Source of the DNA: Bradyrhizobium sp. cir1
GTDB lineage: Bacteria > Pseudomonadota > Alphaproteobacteria > Rhizobiales > Xanthobacteraceae
DNA length: 64,000 bases
Direction: 5' to 3'
Assembly: GCF_014198245.1 (NCBI RefSeq)
Contig: NZ_JACIHE010000003.1
Span: 124,001-188,000 of the forward strand
Part shown: piece after piece, positions 25,006 to 34,700 of the stretch
How positions within the stretch are numbered: the stretch's first letter is position 1
Layout of the letters: every line of letters begins with the position of its first letter
The notes under the pieces: model-generated
The model's input: the letters and a program-made list of their open reading frames with translations, nothing else
Database searches by the model: none
What the model was told of the DNA's origin: nothing
Program-made: the position numbers and the translations under genes

Positions 25006-26058
25006 TCATGTCGCGATGCCCGCTTCGGCCGCAACCAGCCTGTCGCCGGAGACCGGTTCGCGGGCGCTCCATCTGCCCAGCATCGCTGCCAAGGCGACGC
25101 AGACCAGCCACAACAACCCGCCGCCGGCCAGGTCGATCACGTAGTGGCCGCCGATCGGGAGCGTCGATATCAGCACGAGAGCGTTCCAGGACGCAACGAT
25201 CCAGAAAAGCCATCCCGTGCCGATCACGGCGAAAATCGTCATCAGCGCGAGGCAGCAGTGGAACGAGGGGAAGGTCACCACACCTTGAAGACTGGCAAAG
25301 GACAGCACCGGTGCGGCCGCGTTCCTGTAATACTCGAATTTCGCGAGATGGTACGTCCCCGCGTTCAGTGGAAGTTTTCCCAGGATGTCGTTCGAATAGT
25401 CGAAATAGGCGAAAGCGCCTGTCGCGGGCCAGAAGATCGAAATCGTGGTGGAGGTGACAATGGCAAGACTGCAGACGAAGACCAGCTCCCAGAGCTTGTC
25501 TGTGCGACGGAGCAAGGGAAGAAGAACGACCAGTCCCAGCAATTGAAGAAAGGAACTTTGGTAGGCGACATCGAGAAGTTTCGACAGAGCCGGGTGATCG
25601 GCAAACCAGGAGATGATCGCGGGCAGGTCAATTCCCAGCGAACGGTCGCTCTCCGCGAGCGCGTCATCGATCACGGGGTAATGGTACCGCAACCCGGCAA
25701 GGCTGATAATTCCGGCCATTCCAATCGAGAGGAAAAGAGCTGCGACCGCACCGCCTATATTCGACAGGACCGGCGCCGGCCGCCATGTCCCATAGATGAG
25801 ATAGATGGCAACCAGGAACGACATCAGCAGGAGCGAGAGGGCGAGGCTGCGGATCTCCACCGTGACGCCAACCGCCGAGATCAGGAATATCGCGAGGCCG
25901 CTCGCCAGCGTGCCTGTCAGCCAGCAGGACCGTTCGATCAACGCGTGAGGCCTGGAAGCCCTGCGTCGCCGGACCGGGGCCGCAACCGTCGGACACCTCA
26001 GTATTTCAGCGCCATTCGCCGATCCGATCCATCGCGCGAGACTCGATATACTGGGCAT
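25006..26058 (-). CDS. PAP2-family phosphatase, polytopic membrane protein
   Basis: A 350-residue membrane protein of the PAP2 superfamily (inositol phosphorylceramide synthase-like PAP2_3 subgroup). About eight helices are present. The phosphatase motifs are GVVTFPSFHCCLALMTIFAV (P-S-F-H, motif 2, near residue 270) and LPIGGHYVIDLAGGGLLWLV (H-x3-D, motif 3), which carry the catalytic histidines. A motif 1 lysine/arginine is less clear. Substrate unknown; likely a lipid phosphate. It is more AT-rich than its neighbours, which may mean recent acquisition. Start is the ATG giving MPSISSLARW, unconfirmed. Confidence 0.85.
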   Translation of the reverse strand: MPSISSLARWIGSANGAEILRCPTVAAPVRRRRASRPHALIERSCWLTGTLASGLAIFLISAVGVTVEIRSLALSLLLMSFLVAIYLIYGTWRPAPVLSNIGGAVAALFLSIGMAGIISLAGLRYHYPVIDDALAESDRSLGIDLPAIISWFADHPALSKLLDVAYQSSFLQLLGLVVLLPLLRRTDKLWELVFVCSLAIVTSTTISIFWPATGAFAYFDYSNDILGKLPLNAGTYHLAKFEYYRNAAAPVLSFASLQGVVTFPSFHCCLALMTIFAVIGTGWLFWIVASWNALVLISTLPIGGHYVIDLAGGGLLWLVCVALAAMLGRWSAREPVSGDRLVAAEAGIAT

Positions 26059-26238
26059 TCCGGCATTCCATTCGCCACACGAGGGTGTGGCGACAATTCA
26101 TTTCACCTTCTGGTTTAGCACAGGCATCGAAAGGTTGCATTGCCCGGACAGTACAAGTGTGTCTCGTGGTGAATACTTTATTGCCATTGATTGCTACGGC
26201 ACGACCGGCGGTCGCCGCCATGTCGCGGAACGACCGGC

Positions 26239-27039
26239 TCAGGATTTCCCTGATGCTTCGCCTGCATCGTCCTCGTCATCCCCGAGGATCGTCTCCGATA
26301 GCAATGCAGCGGCTTTCTGCAGTGGAGCTATGAATCGATCCAGTTCAGTGAAGCTCACGCGTGCCACGGGAACGGACACACCCAGGCACGCGATCAGCTC
26401 GCGATCCGGAGATAGGATCGGAACGGCGCAGCCGACGACGCCTCTCACATACTCTTCGTTGGTCTTGGCCCAGCCGCGCTTGCGGGTCTCATCGAGCACC
26501 TTCATCAGGCGCTCGACATCCACGATCGTCGTGTCGGTATATCGCGTCAGAGCGAGCGCGCGGCACAGCTTCTCGCGCGCGCGCTCCGGCAGGCGGCTCA
26601 TGTAGATCTTGCCGGTCGACGTGCAGTGGAGCGGGGCCGCTTCGCCGGGATTGAACTGGAGGCCTTGAGGTTGCGACACGCGAACGCTGTCGACATAGGC
26701 AACGACATTGTCCCGCACGACCCCGATCTCGCATTGCTCGCCGATCTCAGTGGCGACGGCGCGGAGCACCGCGTGCCGGCGCGCGGTGCGGAAAGCTGCG
26801 CCGATCACGCGCGCCGACAGCGTGACCAGTTGATTTCCGACCACGTAGCGCTTCGTTCCCACGGCTTTCTGCAGCAGCCCGCGCTGCTCCAGATTTCCGA
26901 TGAGCCGATGCGCAGTCGGCAGCGGCAGGGACAGCGCAGCGGCGATTTCCGCGACCGAGGCCGCCCTGGTCTGGCTGGCAACATAGCCAATGACCGCGAA
27001 GGCGCGGTCCAGTGGCCCGTCGGTACTCGGCTGCAGCAT
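26239..27039 (-). CDS. IclR family transcriptional regulator
   Basis: A 266-residue IclR-type regulator. The N-terminal winged helix-turn-helix is AVIGYVASQTRAASVAEIAA, then LPLPTAHRLIGNLEQRGLL (residues about 15-65). The effector domain begins near GEQCEIGVVRDNVVAYVDSV and contains PLHCTSTGKIYMSRLPE and EYVRGVVGCAVPILSPD, the usual ligand-pocket positions. It diverges from the aminotransferase gene across 172 nt with an AT-rich operator-like zone, so it most likely controls the aminotransferase-ABC transporter locus. GTGGAG lies 9 nt before the chosen ATG; an upstream GTG at 27054 is possible. Confidence 0.9.
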   Translation of the reverse strand: MLQPSTDGPLDRAFAVIGYVASQTRAASVAEIAAALSLPLPTAHRLIGNLEQRGLLQKAVGTKRYVVGNQLVTLSARVIGAAFRTARRHAVLRAVATEIGEQCEIGVVRDNVVAYVDSVRVSQPQGLQFNPGEAAPLHCTSTGKIYMSRLPERAREKLCRALALTRYTDTTIVDVERLMKVLDETRKRGWAKTNEEYVRGVVGCAVPILSPDRELIACLGVSVPVARVSFTELDRFIAPLQKAAALLSETILGDDEDDAGEASGKS

Positions 27040-27062
27040 TTTGCAAGTCTCCACCCTGAGCT

Positions 27063-27110
27063 AGGAAATTATCATTTTTCGGAATAAAAACTACTGGAAT
27101 ATGAAAATTC
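27063..27110. promoter_or_regulatory. Candidate IclR operator/promoter zone
   Basis: This AT-rich segment sits between the divergent IclR and aminotransferase genes. It holds half-sites resembling IclR-family operators: GGAAATTATC at 27064 and GGAATA at 27081. A short inverted repeat GAAT-N6-ATTC lies at 27097-27110. No other part of the intergenic DNA has such composition. The assignment is by position and composition, not a known consensus match. Confidence 0.35.
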
Positions 27111-27211
27111 GTGTAGGCGCTTTTGCGCCTTGCCCATATCGTTGGCGTTGCGCGGCGGTGAACAGGATTTGTGCAAGTGCGAGCCGCCGCGGACGTGCTC
27201 AGGAGATCGGG

Positions 27212-28372
27212 ATGTCAGAACACTACGACGTCGAAGCCGTGCGGAAGGAGTTCCCGGCTGCCGAGCGGATCACCTATCTCGATTCCGGCTTCCAGACCCC
27301 GCTTGCGCGTCCCGTCAAGGCGGCGATCGACCGTTTCCTGAGCGAGGGTCTCGAGACCGCCGGCCCGAAGAGCGTCTGGCTCGATCGCGTCGAGCAGACC
27401 CGCAAGAAGCTGGCGCGGTTCTTGGGCGCATCGGCGGATGAGATCGCCTTCACCAAGAACACCTCGGAGAGCATGAACATCGCTGCGAATGCGCTGTCGC
27501 TGCGCGCCGGTGACAAGGTCCTGATGATCCACGGCGACCATCCGAACAACGCCTACGCGTTCCTCAATCTGCGGCGCAAGGGCGTGACCGTCGAGTTCGT
27601 GCCGATGACGGAGATCGTGAACGCCGACAGCCTTCGTCCCTACATCGATGCGAACACGCGGGCGATCTCGATGTCGCAGGTGACCTTCCATGCCGGTCAT
27701 CGTTTCGACGTCGAAAGCATTGGGGCCCTCTGTGCGGAGAAGGGGCTGTATTTCGTCGTCGATGTGATGCAGGCGATCGGCGTTGTGCCGATCGATGCGA
27801 AAGCGATGCGCGCGACCTTCATCGGTTCGGGCAGCCACAAGGGCTTGCTCGTGCCGCAAGGGCTGGGCCTGCTCTATTGGGACACGTCGAGGGCTGAGCT
27901 CGAGCCTGCCTACCTCGCAGCCGCGAGCCTTGCGGAAGTCCCGGCCGATCTCATCGCCCGTCCTGACAGGCTCGAGCTTGCCGCGAGCGCGCGCCGCTTC
28001 GAGCTCGGCAATTTCAATCTTCCGGCGATCCATGCGCTCAGTGCCTCGCTCGACATGATCGAAGCGCTAGGCGTTGAGAACATCAAGAACCACTGCTTCG
28101 ATCTCGGCGACCATCTCATCGCCCGGCTCGACGCGCTGGATGTTCGCCTGGTCGGCCCTCGCGCGCGGCAGCATCGCGCGCCGCACATTTACGTCATCGC
28201 GCTGCCCGCCGCCGAATGGTTCGGCCATTTCGAGGAGAACGGGGTCCGCGTGTCGCCGGAACGGGACGGCATTCGCGTGTCGTTCGGGATGTTCAACACG
28301 ATTGCCGACGTCGACCGCCTGATCGAGATCATGCGGCGGCGCGGCGTGAAGCCATCATCGAGGGCCGCCTAA
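27212..28372 (+). CDS. Class V PLP-dependent aminotransferase/epimerase-like enzyme
   Basis: A 386-residue fold-type I PLP enzyme of aminotransferase class V (relatives of cysteine desulfurases and isopenicillin-N epimerase). Landmarks: ITYLDSGFQTPLARPVKAAI at the N-terminus, FTKNTSESMNIAANAL (phosphate-binding region), FVVDVMQAIGVVPID with Asp184 pairing the PLP nitrogen, and GSGSHKGLLVPQGLGL with Lys210 as the probable Schiff-base lysine. It lacks the mobile catalytic cysteine segment that would define a desulfurase, so an amino-acid lyase or epimerase role is equally possible. AGGAG lies 8 nt before the ATG. Divergent from IclR and upstream of an amino-acid ABC transporter. Confidence 0.88.
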   Translation: MSEHYDVEAVRKEFPAAERITYLDSGFQTPLARPVKAAIDRFLSEGLETAGPKSVWLDRVEQTRKKLARFLGASADEIAFTKNTSESMNIAANALSLRAGDKVLMIHGDHPNNAYAFLNLRRKGVTVEFVPMTEIVNADSLRPYIDANTRAISMSQVTFHAGHRFDVESIGALCAEKGLYFVVDVMQAIGVVPIDAKAMRATFIGSGSHKGLLVPQGLGLLYWDTSRAELEPAYLAAASLAEVPADLIARPDRLELAASARRFELGNFNLPAIHALSASLDMIEALGVENIKNHCFDLGDHLIARLDALDVRLVGPRARQHRAPHIYVIALPAAEWFGHFEENGVRVSPERDGIRVSFGMFNTIADVDRLIEIMRRRGVKPSSRAA

Positions 28373-28473
28373 AGCATGATCCGGAAAAGTGCGAAGCGGT
28401 TTTCCGGAAAGATCATGCGTAAACAACAACCTGAAGCGCGATGACGATTCATCGCAATCTCAGCGCGCTTTAG
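28372..28473. repeat. REP-like palindromic element
   Basis: GCATGATCCGGAAAAGTGCG is followed by GCGGTTTTCCGGAAAGATCA-TGC, forming a long imperfect hairpin (28374-28418). A second piece has GAAGCGCGATGACGATTCAT and AGCGCGCTTTAG. This composite is, from recall, among the most frequent intergenic repeats of Bradyrhizobium and Mesorhizobium. It lies between the aminotransferase and the ABC transporter genes and could act as a partial terminator or mRNA stabiliser. Confidence 0.8.
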
Positions 28474-28495
28474 GCTGTCCATCAAGGAGACGTCC

Positions 28496-29398
28496 ATGAC
28501 GAAGTTTGCGCGTGTCTTGAGCATTCTGTCCGGCCTCGCGGTCCTCGGCGCCGTCAGTGGACCCGCGGCTGCCGCCGACAGTCCCACGCTCGCCAGGATC
28601 AAATCGAACGGCGCCATCACCATTGGCCACCGCGAGGCCTCGATCCCGTTCTCCTATCTCGGTCCCGACCAGAAGCCGATCGGCTTTTCGCTCGATCTCT
28701 GCGCCGCGATCGTCGAGCGCATCAAGGCGGAGACCGGCCTGCCCAATCTCAAGGTGAATTACGTTCCGGTGAACTCGTCCAACCGCATCCCGTTGATCCA
28801 GAGCGGCACCGTCGATATCGAGTGCGGCGGCACCGCGAATGACAGGAAGCGGCAGGAGCAGGTCTCGTTTTCCGTCGCCACCTTCGTGAGCCAGCCGCGC
28901 TGGCTGGTCAAGGCGGACAGCGGCCTGAAGACGGCCGGCGATCTCAAGGGCAAGACCATCGTGGTGACCCAGGGCTCCAATGCCGTCGGCTTCGCGCAAG
29001 GCGTGAATGCGAAGGAGCAGCTCAGCTTCAACATCGTCCAGGCGAAGGACCACGCCGAATCCTTCCTGATGCTGAACACCGGCCGCGCGGCCGCCTTCAT
29101 GGAAGACGATATTCTTCTTGCAGGCCTCAAGGCCGCGGCTCCGAATCCCGATGCGCTGATATTTCTCCCCGAGGGTTACGCCAAGATCTATTATGGCCTG
29201 ATGTTCACGAAGGGCGATACCGGCTTCAAGGCGCTCGTCGACGACGTGCTGTCCAAGCAGATGGCGTCGGGCCAGTTCGAGAAGACCTATGCGAAGTGGT
29301 TCACGAGGCCCATTCCGCCCAAGAATGAGAACCTGGCGTTCCCGCTGACGGTCGAGCTCACGGAGCGGATCGCGCATCCCAGCGACGCGGTCGACTAA
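28496..29398 (+). CDS. Amino-acid ABC transporter substrate-binding protein
   Basis: A 300-residue periplasmic solute-binding protein of the polar amino-acid (family 3) type. The signal peptide (FARVLSILSGLAVLGAVSGP, cut near AAA-ADSPT) is followed by LARIKSNGAITIGHREASIP and the family signature PFSYLGPDQKPIGFSLDLCA, then SGTVDIECGGTANDRKRQEQ, where the arginine/aspartate contacts with the ligand carboxyl and amino groups sit. It resembles glutamate/aspartate-binding GltI proteins. Strong Shine-Dalgarno AAGGAGAC. First gene of the binding protein-permease-permease-ATPase operon. Confidence 0.92.
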   Translation: MTKFARVLSILSGLAVLGAVSGPAAAADSPTLARIKSNGAITIGHREASIPFSYLGPDQKPIGFSLDLCAAIVERIKAETGLPNLKVNYVPVNSSNRIPLIQSGTVDIECGGTANDRKRQEQVSFSVATFVSQPRWLVKADSGLKTAGDLKGKTIVVTQGSNAVGFAQGVNAKEQLSFNIVQAKDHAESFLMLNTGRAAAFMEDDILLAGLKAAAPNPDALIFLPEGYAKIYYGLMFTKGDTGFKALVDDVLSKQMASGQFEKTYAKWFTRPIPPKNENLAFPLTVELTERIAHPSDAVD

Positions 29399-29439
29399 TC
29401 GCGAAGGCGTGTCCCGCAAACGGAGCCCTGAGGTTCGCC

Positions 29440-30234
29440 ATGTTTGCAGTGCTTCTTGAACAGACCGCGGATGGCCAGCGTTATATCGACTGGCTTGTGT
29501 CGGGCCTCGGCTGGACCCTGGCACTGGCGTTCTTCGGCTGGTGGATTGCCTTCGCGGTCGGGGTGGTCGTCGGCATCGGCCGCACCGTGCAGAACCGGGC
29601 CGTCGCGGCGCTTGCCCGCCTGTATGTGGAGATCTTCCGCAACATCCCCGTGCTGGTGCAGATGTTTCTCTGGTACTTCGTCCTGCCGGAGCTTCTTCCG
29701 ACTGCGCTCGGAAACGCCATCAAGCAAATTCCCCCGCCCTGGGGATCGTTCTTTCCGGCGCTGGTGTGCCTGGGTCTCTACACCGCCGCTCGGATCGCAG
29801 AACAGGTGCGTGCCGGGATCGAGGCCCTGCCGAAAGGACAGGTCGAGGCGGCAAGCGCACTCGGGCTCAGCGGATATCTGACCTATCGCCACGTCATCGT
29901 GCCGCAGGCGCTGCGCCTGATCATCCCGAGCCTGACCAGCGAGGTGATGGGCATCTACAAGAACACCTCGGTCGCGCTCACGATCGGGCTGATGGAGCTG
30001 ACGGCGCAGGCACGCCAGATCAGCGAAGCGACGTTCCAGACTTTCACCGCGTTCGGCGCCGCGACGCTCGTCTATCTCGCGCTGGCGCTCATCGCCTACC
30101 AGGGGATGGCGCTGATCGACAGGGCCGTGCGCATTCCGGGCACCGGACGGGCGGAGAACGCGGTCGAACCGACCGCGACGCGCGTCGCCCAACAGGTCGG
30201 GTCTCTGCCTGACGCAATGGAGGTCGTGAAATGA
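29440..30234 (+). CDS. Amino-acid ABC transporter permease (first)
   Basis: A 264-residue inner-membrane permease of the HisMQ/GltJ type. Hydrophobic helices begin with LGWTLALAFFGWWIAFAVGV. The EAA loop is EALPKGQVEAASALGLSGYL then TYRHVIVPQALRLIIPSLTS (around residues 125-165), which docks to the ATPase. FRNIPVLVQMFLWYFVLPEL is the typical segment after the second helix. Its 3' end overlaps the second permease by 4 nt. Confidence 0.93.
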   Translation: MFAVLLEQTADGQRYIDWLVSGLGWTLALAFFGWWIAFAVGVVVGIGRTVQNRAVAALARLYVEIFRNIPVLVQMFLWYFVLPELLPTALGNAIKQIPPPWGSFFPALVCLGLYTAARIAEQVRAGIEALPKGQVEAASALGLSGYLTYRHVIVPQALRLIIPSLTSEVMGIYKNTSVALTIGLMELTAQARQISEATFQTFTAFGAATLVYLALALIAYQGMALIDRAVRIPGTGRAENAVEPTATRVAQQVGSLPDAMEVVK

Positions 30235-30920
30235 ACAGCCTCGACTTCTCCATCGTCGTTCAGGCGTGGCCTTACCTCTGGTCGGGCTTGCTGTTTTCGC
30301 TGGCGCTGACCGCTGTTGCGTTCGTGGTCGGCCTGGTCCTCGGCACCTGCTTGGCGCTGGTGCAGCACTTCGAGCTGCCCGTGATCGGCAGGCTCGTGCG
30401 TGGCTACGTTGCCCTGATGCGCTCGATCCCGTTGATCCTGGTTCTGTTCTGGTTCTTCTTCCTGGTGCCGATCGTGCTTGGCCATCTCAGCGGCAACGGA
30501 CGGCCGGTTCCGATCGGCGCCACCTGGACGGCGTTCATCACCTTCGGCCTGTTCGAGGCCGCCTACTATTCGGAAATCATCCGCGTCGGATTGCGGGCCG
30601 TGAACCGCGGGCAGTTCGAGGCGTGCCAGGCGCTCGCATTGTCCACCTTCGACACCTATCGCTCCGTGATCCTGCCGCAGGTACTCCGCGTCGCCAGCCC
30701 GATCATCCTGAGCCAGACCATCATCCTGTTCCAGGACACGTCGCTGGTCTACGTGCTGTCGCTCACCGATCTGCTTGGCGCAGCCTCGAAGCTCGCGCAG
30801 CTCAACGGCCGTCTGGTCGAGATGTACCTGGTCATTGCGGTGGTCTACCTCGCGATCAGCTCGGCGGCATCGCAATGCGTGGCGTCCCTACGCAAGCGGT
30901 ATGCGATTGCGGGCCGCTAG
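30231..30920 (+). CDS. Amino-acid ABC transporter permease (second)
   Basis: A 229-residue permease of the GltK/HisM type that pairs with the previous one. It has [20 protein letters not shown], then [20 protein letters not shown], and the EAA loop [20 protein letters not shown] then [20 protein letters not shown] (about residues 124-165). The 4-nt ATGA overlap shows translational coupling with the first permease. The ATPase follows after 28 nt. Confidence 0.93.
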   Translation: MNSLDFSIVVQAWPYLWSGLLFSLALTAVAFVVGLVLGTCLALVQHFELPVIGRLVRGYVALMRSIPLILVLFWFFFLVPIVLGHLSGNGRPVPIGATWTAFITFGLFEAAYYSEIIRVGLRAVNRGQFEACQALALSTFDTYRSVILPQVLRVASPIILSQTIILFQDTSLVYVLSLTDLLGAASKLAQLNGRLVEMYLVIAVVYLAISSAASQCVASLRKRYAIAGR

Positions 30921-30948
30921 CGCATCATCTGTTTTTTGGAGAGGAAAA

Positions 30949-31719
30949 ATGCTTCAGCTCGCTGCGGGCAACAAGATGGGGCCGTCTGCCTCCATCGTCA
31001 CCGTGGAAAACCTGGAGAAGCGGTTCGGCCACTTCACGGCCCTCAGCGACGTCAACCTGACTGTCGCGGCCGGCGAGAAGATCGTGCTGTGCGGTCCCTC
31101 GGGCTCCGGCAAGTCGACCTTGATTCGCTGCATCAACCACATCGAGAAGCACGATGCGGGGCGGATCGTCGTCGATGGCGTCGAGCTGACGGGCCGGATG
31201 GAGGATATCAACGGCGTCCGTCGCGAGGTCGGCATGGTGTTCCAGAGCTTCAACCTGTTCCCGCATCTCTCGGTCGTCGAGAATTGCATGCTGGCGCCGA
31301 TGAAGGTGCGGGGCTTGTCGCGCGCCGAGGCGCACGAGCGTGCGATCGGTTTGTTGCGCAAGGTGCGCATCCACGACCAGGCCAACAAATATCCGGGACA
31401 GCTCTCCGGCGGCCAGCAGCAGCGCGTCGCCATCGCGCGGGCGCTGTGCATGCAGCCGAAAATCATGCTGTTCGACGAGCCGACCTCCGCGCTCGACCCG
31501 GAGATGGTCAAGGAGGTGCTCGACACCATGGTGGAGCTCGCGAAAGACGGCATGACCATGGTCTGCGTCACGCACGAGATGGGCTTTGCCCGCGAGATCG
31601 CTGATAGGGTGGTGTTCATGGATCGTGGCTGCATCGTCGAGGAAGCCGATCCAGAGACTTTCTTCCGCGCACCGAGGACTGAGCGGGCGAGGGATTTCCT
31701 CGGCCAGATCATCCACTAA
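30949..31719 (+). CDS. Amino-acid ABC transporter ATP-binding protein
   Basis: A 256-residue ATPase of the polar amino-acid transporter class (GlnQ/GltL). Walker A is GPSGSGKST at 49-57, the Q-loop is [17 protein letters not shown], the signature is [15 protein letters not shown] and Walker B is [15 protein letters not shown], with the H-loop [10 protein letters not shown]. All are intact. It completes a binding protein/permease/permease/ATPase unit; no accessory gene is missing. The start has GGAGAGG 5 nt upstream. Confidence 0.95.
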   Translation: MLQLAAGNKMGPSASIVTVENLEKRFGHFTALSDVNLTVAAGEKIVLCGPSGSGKSTLIRCINHIEKHDAGRIVVDGVELTGRMEDINGVRREVGMVFQSFNLFPHLSVVENCMLAPMKVRGLSRAEAHERAIGLLRKVRIHDQANKYPGQLSGGQQQRVAIARALCMQPKIMLFDEPTSALDPEMVKEVLDTMVELAKDGMTMVCVTHEMGFAREIADRVVFMDRGCIVEEADPETFFRAPRTERARDFLGQIIH

Positions 31720-31771
31720 AGCACTCACGATCATTTCGGATGGAGGCCGTCGATGACGACCGGCATGGCCG

Positions 31772-34700
31772 CTACTCCGCGGCGCGGTCGTGAACGAGGG
31801 CCCGAGGCGCATCGCTGCGCCTGGTCGGCCTGTGCGGAACGGCAAAGCGTGCATAGAGCGCCGGCAGCACGACGAGCGTGAGCAGCGTGGCCGTGAGGAG
31901 GCCGCCGATCACCACGGTTGCGAGCGGCTTCTGCACCTCGGCGCCCGTGCCGGTCGCAAGTGCCATCGGCACGAAACCGAGCGAGGCGACGAGCGCGGTC
32001 ATCGCGACGGGGCGGAAGCGCGTCAGCGCGCCTTCGCCGATGGCGCGCTTCGGCTCCATGCCTTCGGCGATCAGCTTGCGGATCTGCGTCAGCATCACGA
32101 GCCCGTTCAGCACCGCGACGCCCGAGAGCGCGATGAAGCCGACGGCCGCCGAGATCGAGAACGGCATGCCGCGCAGCCACAGCGCGGCGATCCCGCCGGT
32201 GAGCGCGAGTGGCACGGCGCTGAAGACGAGCAGCGCGTCGCGGGCCGAGCCGAGCGCCCCGAGCAGCAGCAAATAGATCAGGGCGAAAACCGCGGGCACC
32301 ACGAACACCAGCCGCTGCCGGGCGACGGCAAAATTCTCGAACTGGCCGCCCCAGGCCAGATAGCTGCCGGGCGCCAGCTTCACCTGCTCGGTGACCTTCG
32401 TCTGCGCTTCGGCCACCAGCGAGCCGATGTCGCGGCCGCGGACTTCGGCGGTGGCGACGACGCGACGCTTGCCGTTCTCGCGGCTGATCTGGTTGTAGCC
32501 GGTGGTCTGTTCGAACGAAGCGATCGTCCGCAAGGGGATCGAGGCGGCCGGCGCGTCGGGATTGGCGCGCGGAAGCGGAACGGGCAACTCCTCCAGCGTC
32601 GGAATGTCGTTTCGCTGTGCATCGGCAAGGCGCACCACGATCTTGAAGCGGCGGTCCCCCTCGAAGACGAGGCCGGCATCGGTGCCGCCGATGGCGGTCT
32701 GCATCAGATCCTGCACGGCTGCGAGGCTGAGGCCGCGCCGTGCGATCTCGGCCTTGTCGATCCTGATCTCGAGGAAGGGCAGGCCGGAGGTCTCCTCGAC
32801 CTTCACGTTCCCGGCACCATCGATCTTGCGGATCACGTCGGCGATCCGGCCCGCGGTCCGCTGCATCTGGGCGAAGTCGTCGCCGAACACCTTGACCGCC
32901 AGATCCTCGCGGACGCCGGCAATGAGCTCGTTGAATCGCATTTCGATCGGCTGCGAAAACCCAAGCTTGTTGCCCGGCAGCTTCCCGGACTCCGCCTCGA
33001 TCTTCTTGATGAGGTCCTCCTTCGTCATGGAAGGATCAGGCCATTCGTCCTGGGGCTTGACGATGATGTAGGTGTCCGAGGCGTTTGGCGGCATCGGATC
33101 GGCGGCGAGATCGGGCGTGCCGGTGCGCGAGAATACGAAGGCCACCTCGGGAAGCCCGCTGATCTGCCGCTCGATGAGAAGCTGCATGGCCTGCGACTGC
33201 GCCAGCGCCGTGCTCGGCACGCGCTTCACCTCCATCACGATGTTCTTCTCGTCCAGCGTCGGCGTGAATTCCTGACCGAGACGCATGAATACGAAGACCG
33301 CCCCGACGAAAAGCAGCGTGGCGGCAGCGACGACCGGCAGAGGCCTGACGATGGCGCCCGAGAGAAGAGGGGCGTACCAGCGCTTCATCGTCCGGACCAG
33401 TATGTTTTCACGCTCGTTGACCAGGCCGCCGATCGAGATTGCCACGGCGGCTGGCACGAATGTCAGCGAGATCACGAAGGCCACCGCCAGCGCGATCATC
33501 ACCGTCAGCGCCATCGGCTCGAAGGTCTTGCCTTCGATCCCGGTGAAGGTGAGCAGCGGCGTATAGACCAGGATGATGATGATCTGGCCATAGACCGACG
33601 GGCGGATCATCTCTGAGGTCGAGAGCTTCACGGTGTCGAGACGCTCGTCCAGCGACAGTACGCGGCCGAGCTCGCGCTGGCGTTCGGCGAGATGGCGCAG
33701 GCTGTTCTCGGCAATGATGACGGCCCCGTCGACGATCAGGCCGAAGTCGAGCGCGCCGAGGCTCATCAGATTGGCGCTGAGGTGCCCCTGCAGCATTCCC
33801 GTCGCGGTGATGAGCATGGTGATGGGGATGACGCAGGCGGTGACGAGGGCGGCGCGGAAGTTGCCGAGCAGCAGGAAGAGCACGGCGACGACGAGCAAGG
33901 CGCCCTCGGCGAGATTCTTGGCGACGGTGTGGATCGTGGCATCGACGAGCTGTGTCCGGTTCAGGACGGTGCGGGCATAGATGCCCGGCGGCAGGGTCTT
34001 GCTGATGTCCTTGATCTTGGCGTCGGCGGCGGCGGCGACAGTGCGGCTGTTGCCGCCGATCAGCATCAGGGCCGTGCCGAGCACGACCTCGCGGCCGTCG
34101 ACGCTCGCGCTGCCGGTGCGCAGTTCCTTTCCGATCGAGACATCCGCCAGGTCCATGATGCGAACGGGAACTCCGCCGCGCGTCGTCACGACGATCTGCT
34201 CGATGTCCTCCAGGGTCTCGACGCGGCCGGCGGCCCGAACCACAAGGCCTTCGCCGTTCTGCTCGATGTAGTTCGCCCCGCGGGTGGTGTTGTTGGCCTC
34301 GATCGCGCCCACGACCTGCTTGAAGGAGAGTCCATAAGCGACCAGTCTTGCCGGGTCCGGCTGCACCTGGAACTGCTTGACGAAACCGCCGATGGCATCG
34401 GCCCCGGCGACGCCGGGAACGGTCTTCATCTGAGGCCGAACGATCCAGTCCTGCACGGTGCGCAAATAGACGGTGCGCTGGAAATCGTCTGTCAGCCGCT
34501 CGCCTTCGGGTGTGAGATAGCTGCCATCGCTCTGCCAGCCCGGCTGTCCGTCCCGAACCGGCGCGGATGCGCCCGGTTTTTCGTACTCGACGGCCCACCA
34601 GTAGATCTCGCCGAGGCCAGTCGAGACCGGCCCCATCCGGACATCGACACCGGGAGGCAGGCTGCCCTTGGCTTCGTTCAGACGTTCTGTGACGAGTTGC

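Noticed and set aside
31790..33616. Plus-strand frame of 608 codons opposite the RND pump
   Set aside because: Shadow frame of a well-supported 1082-residue pump; Arg/His/Gly-rich product with no domain.
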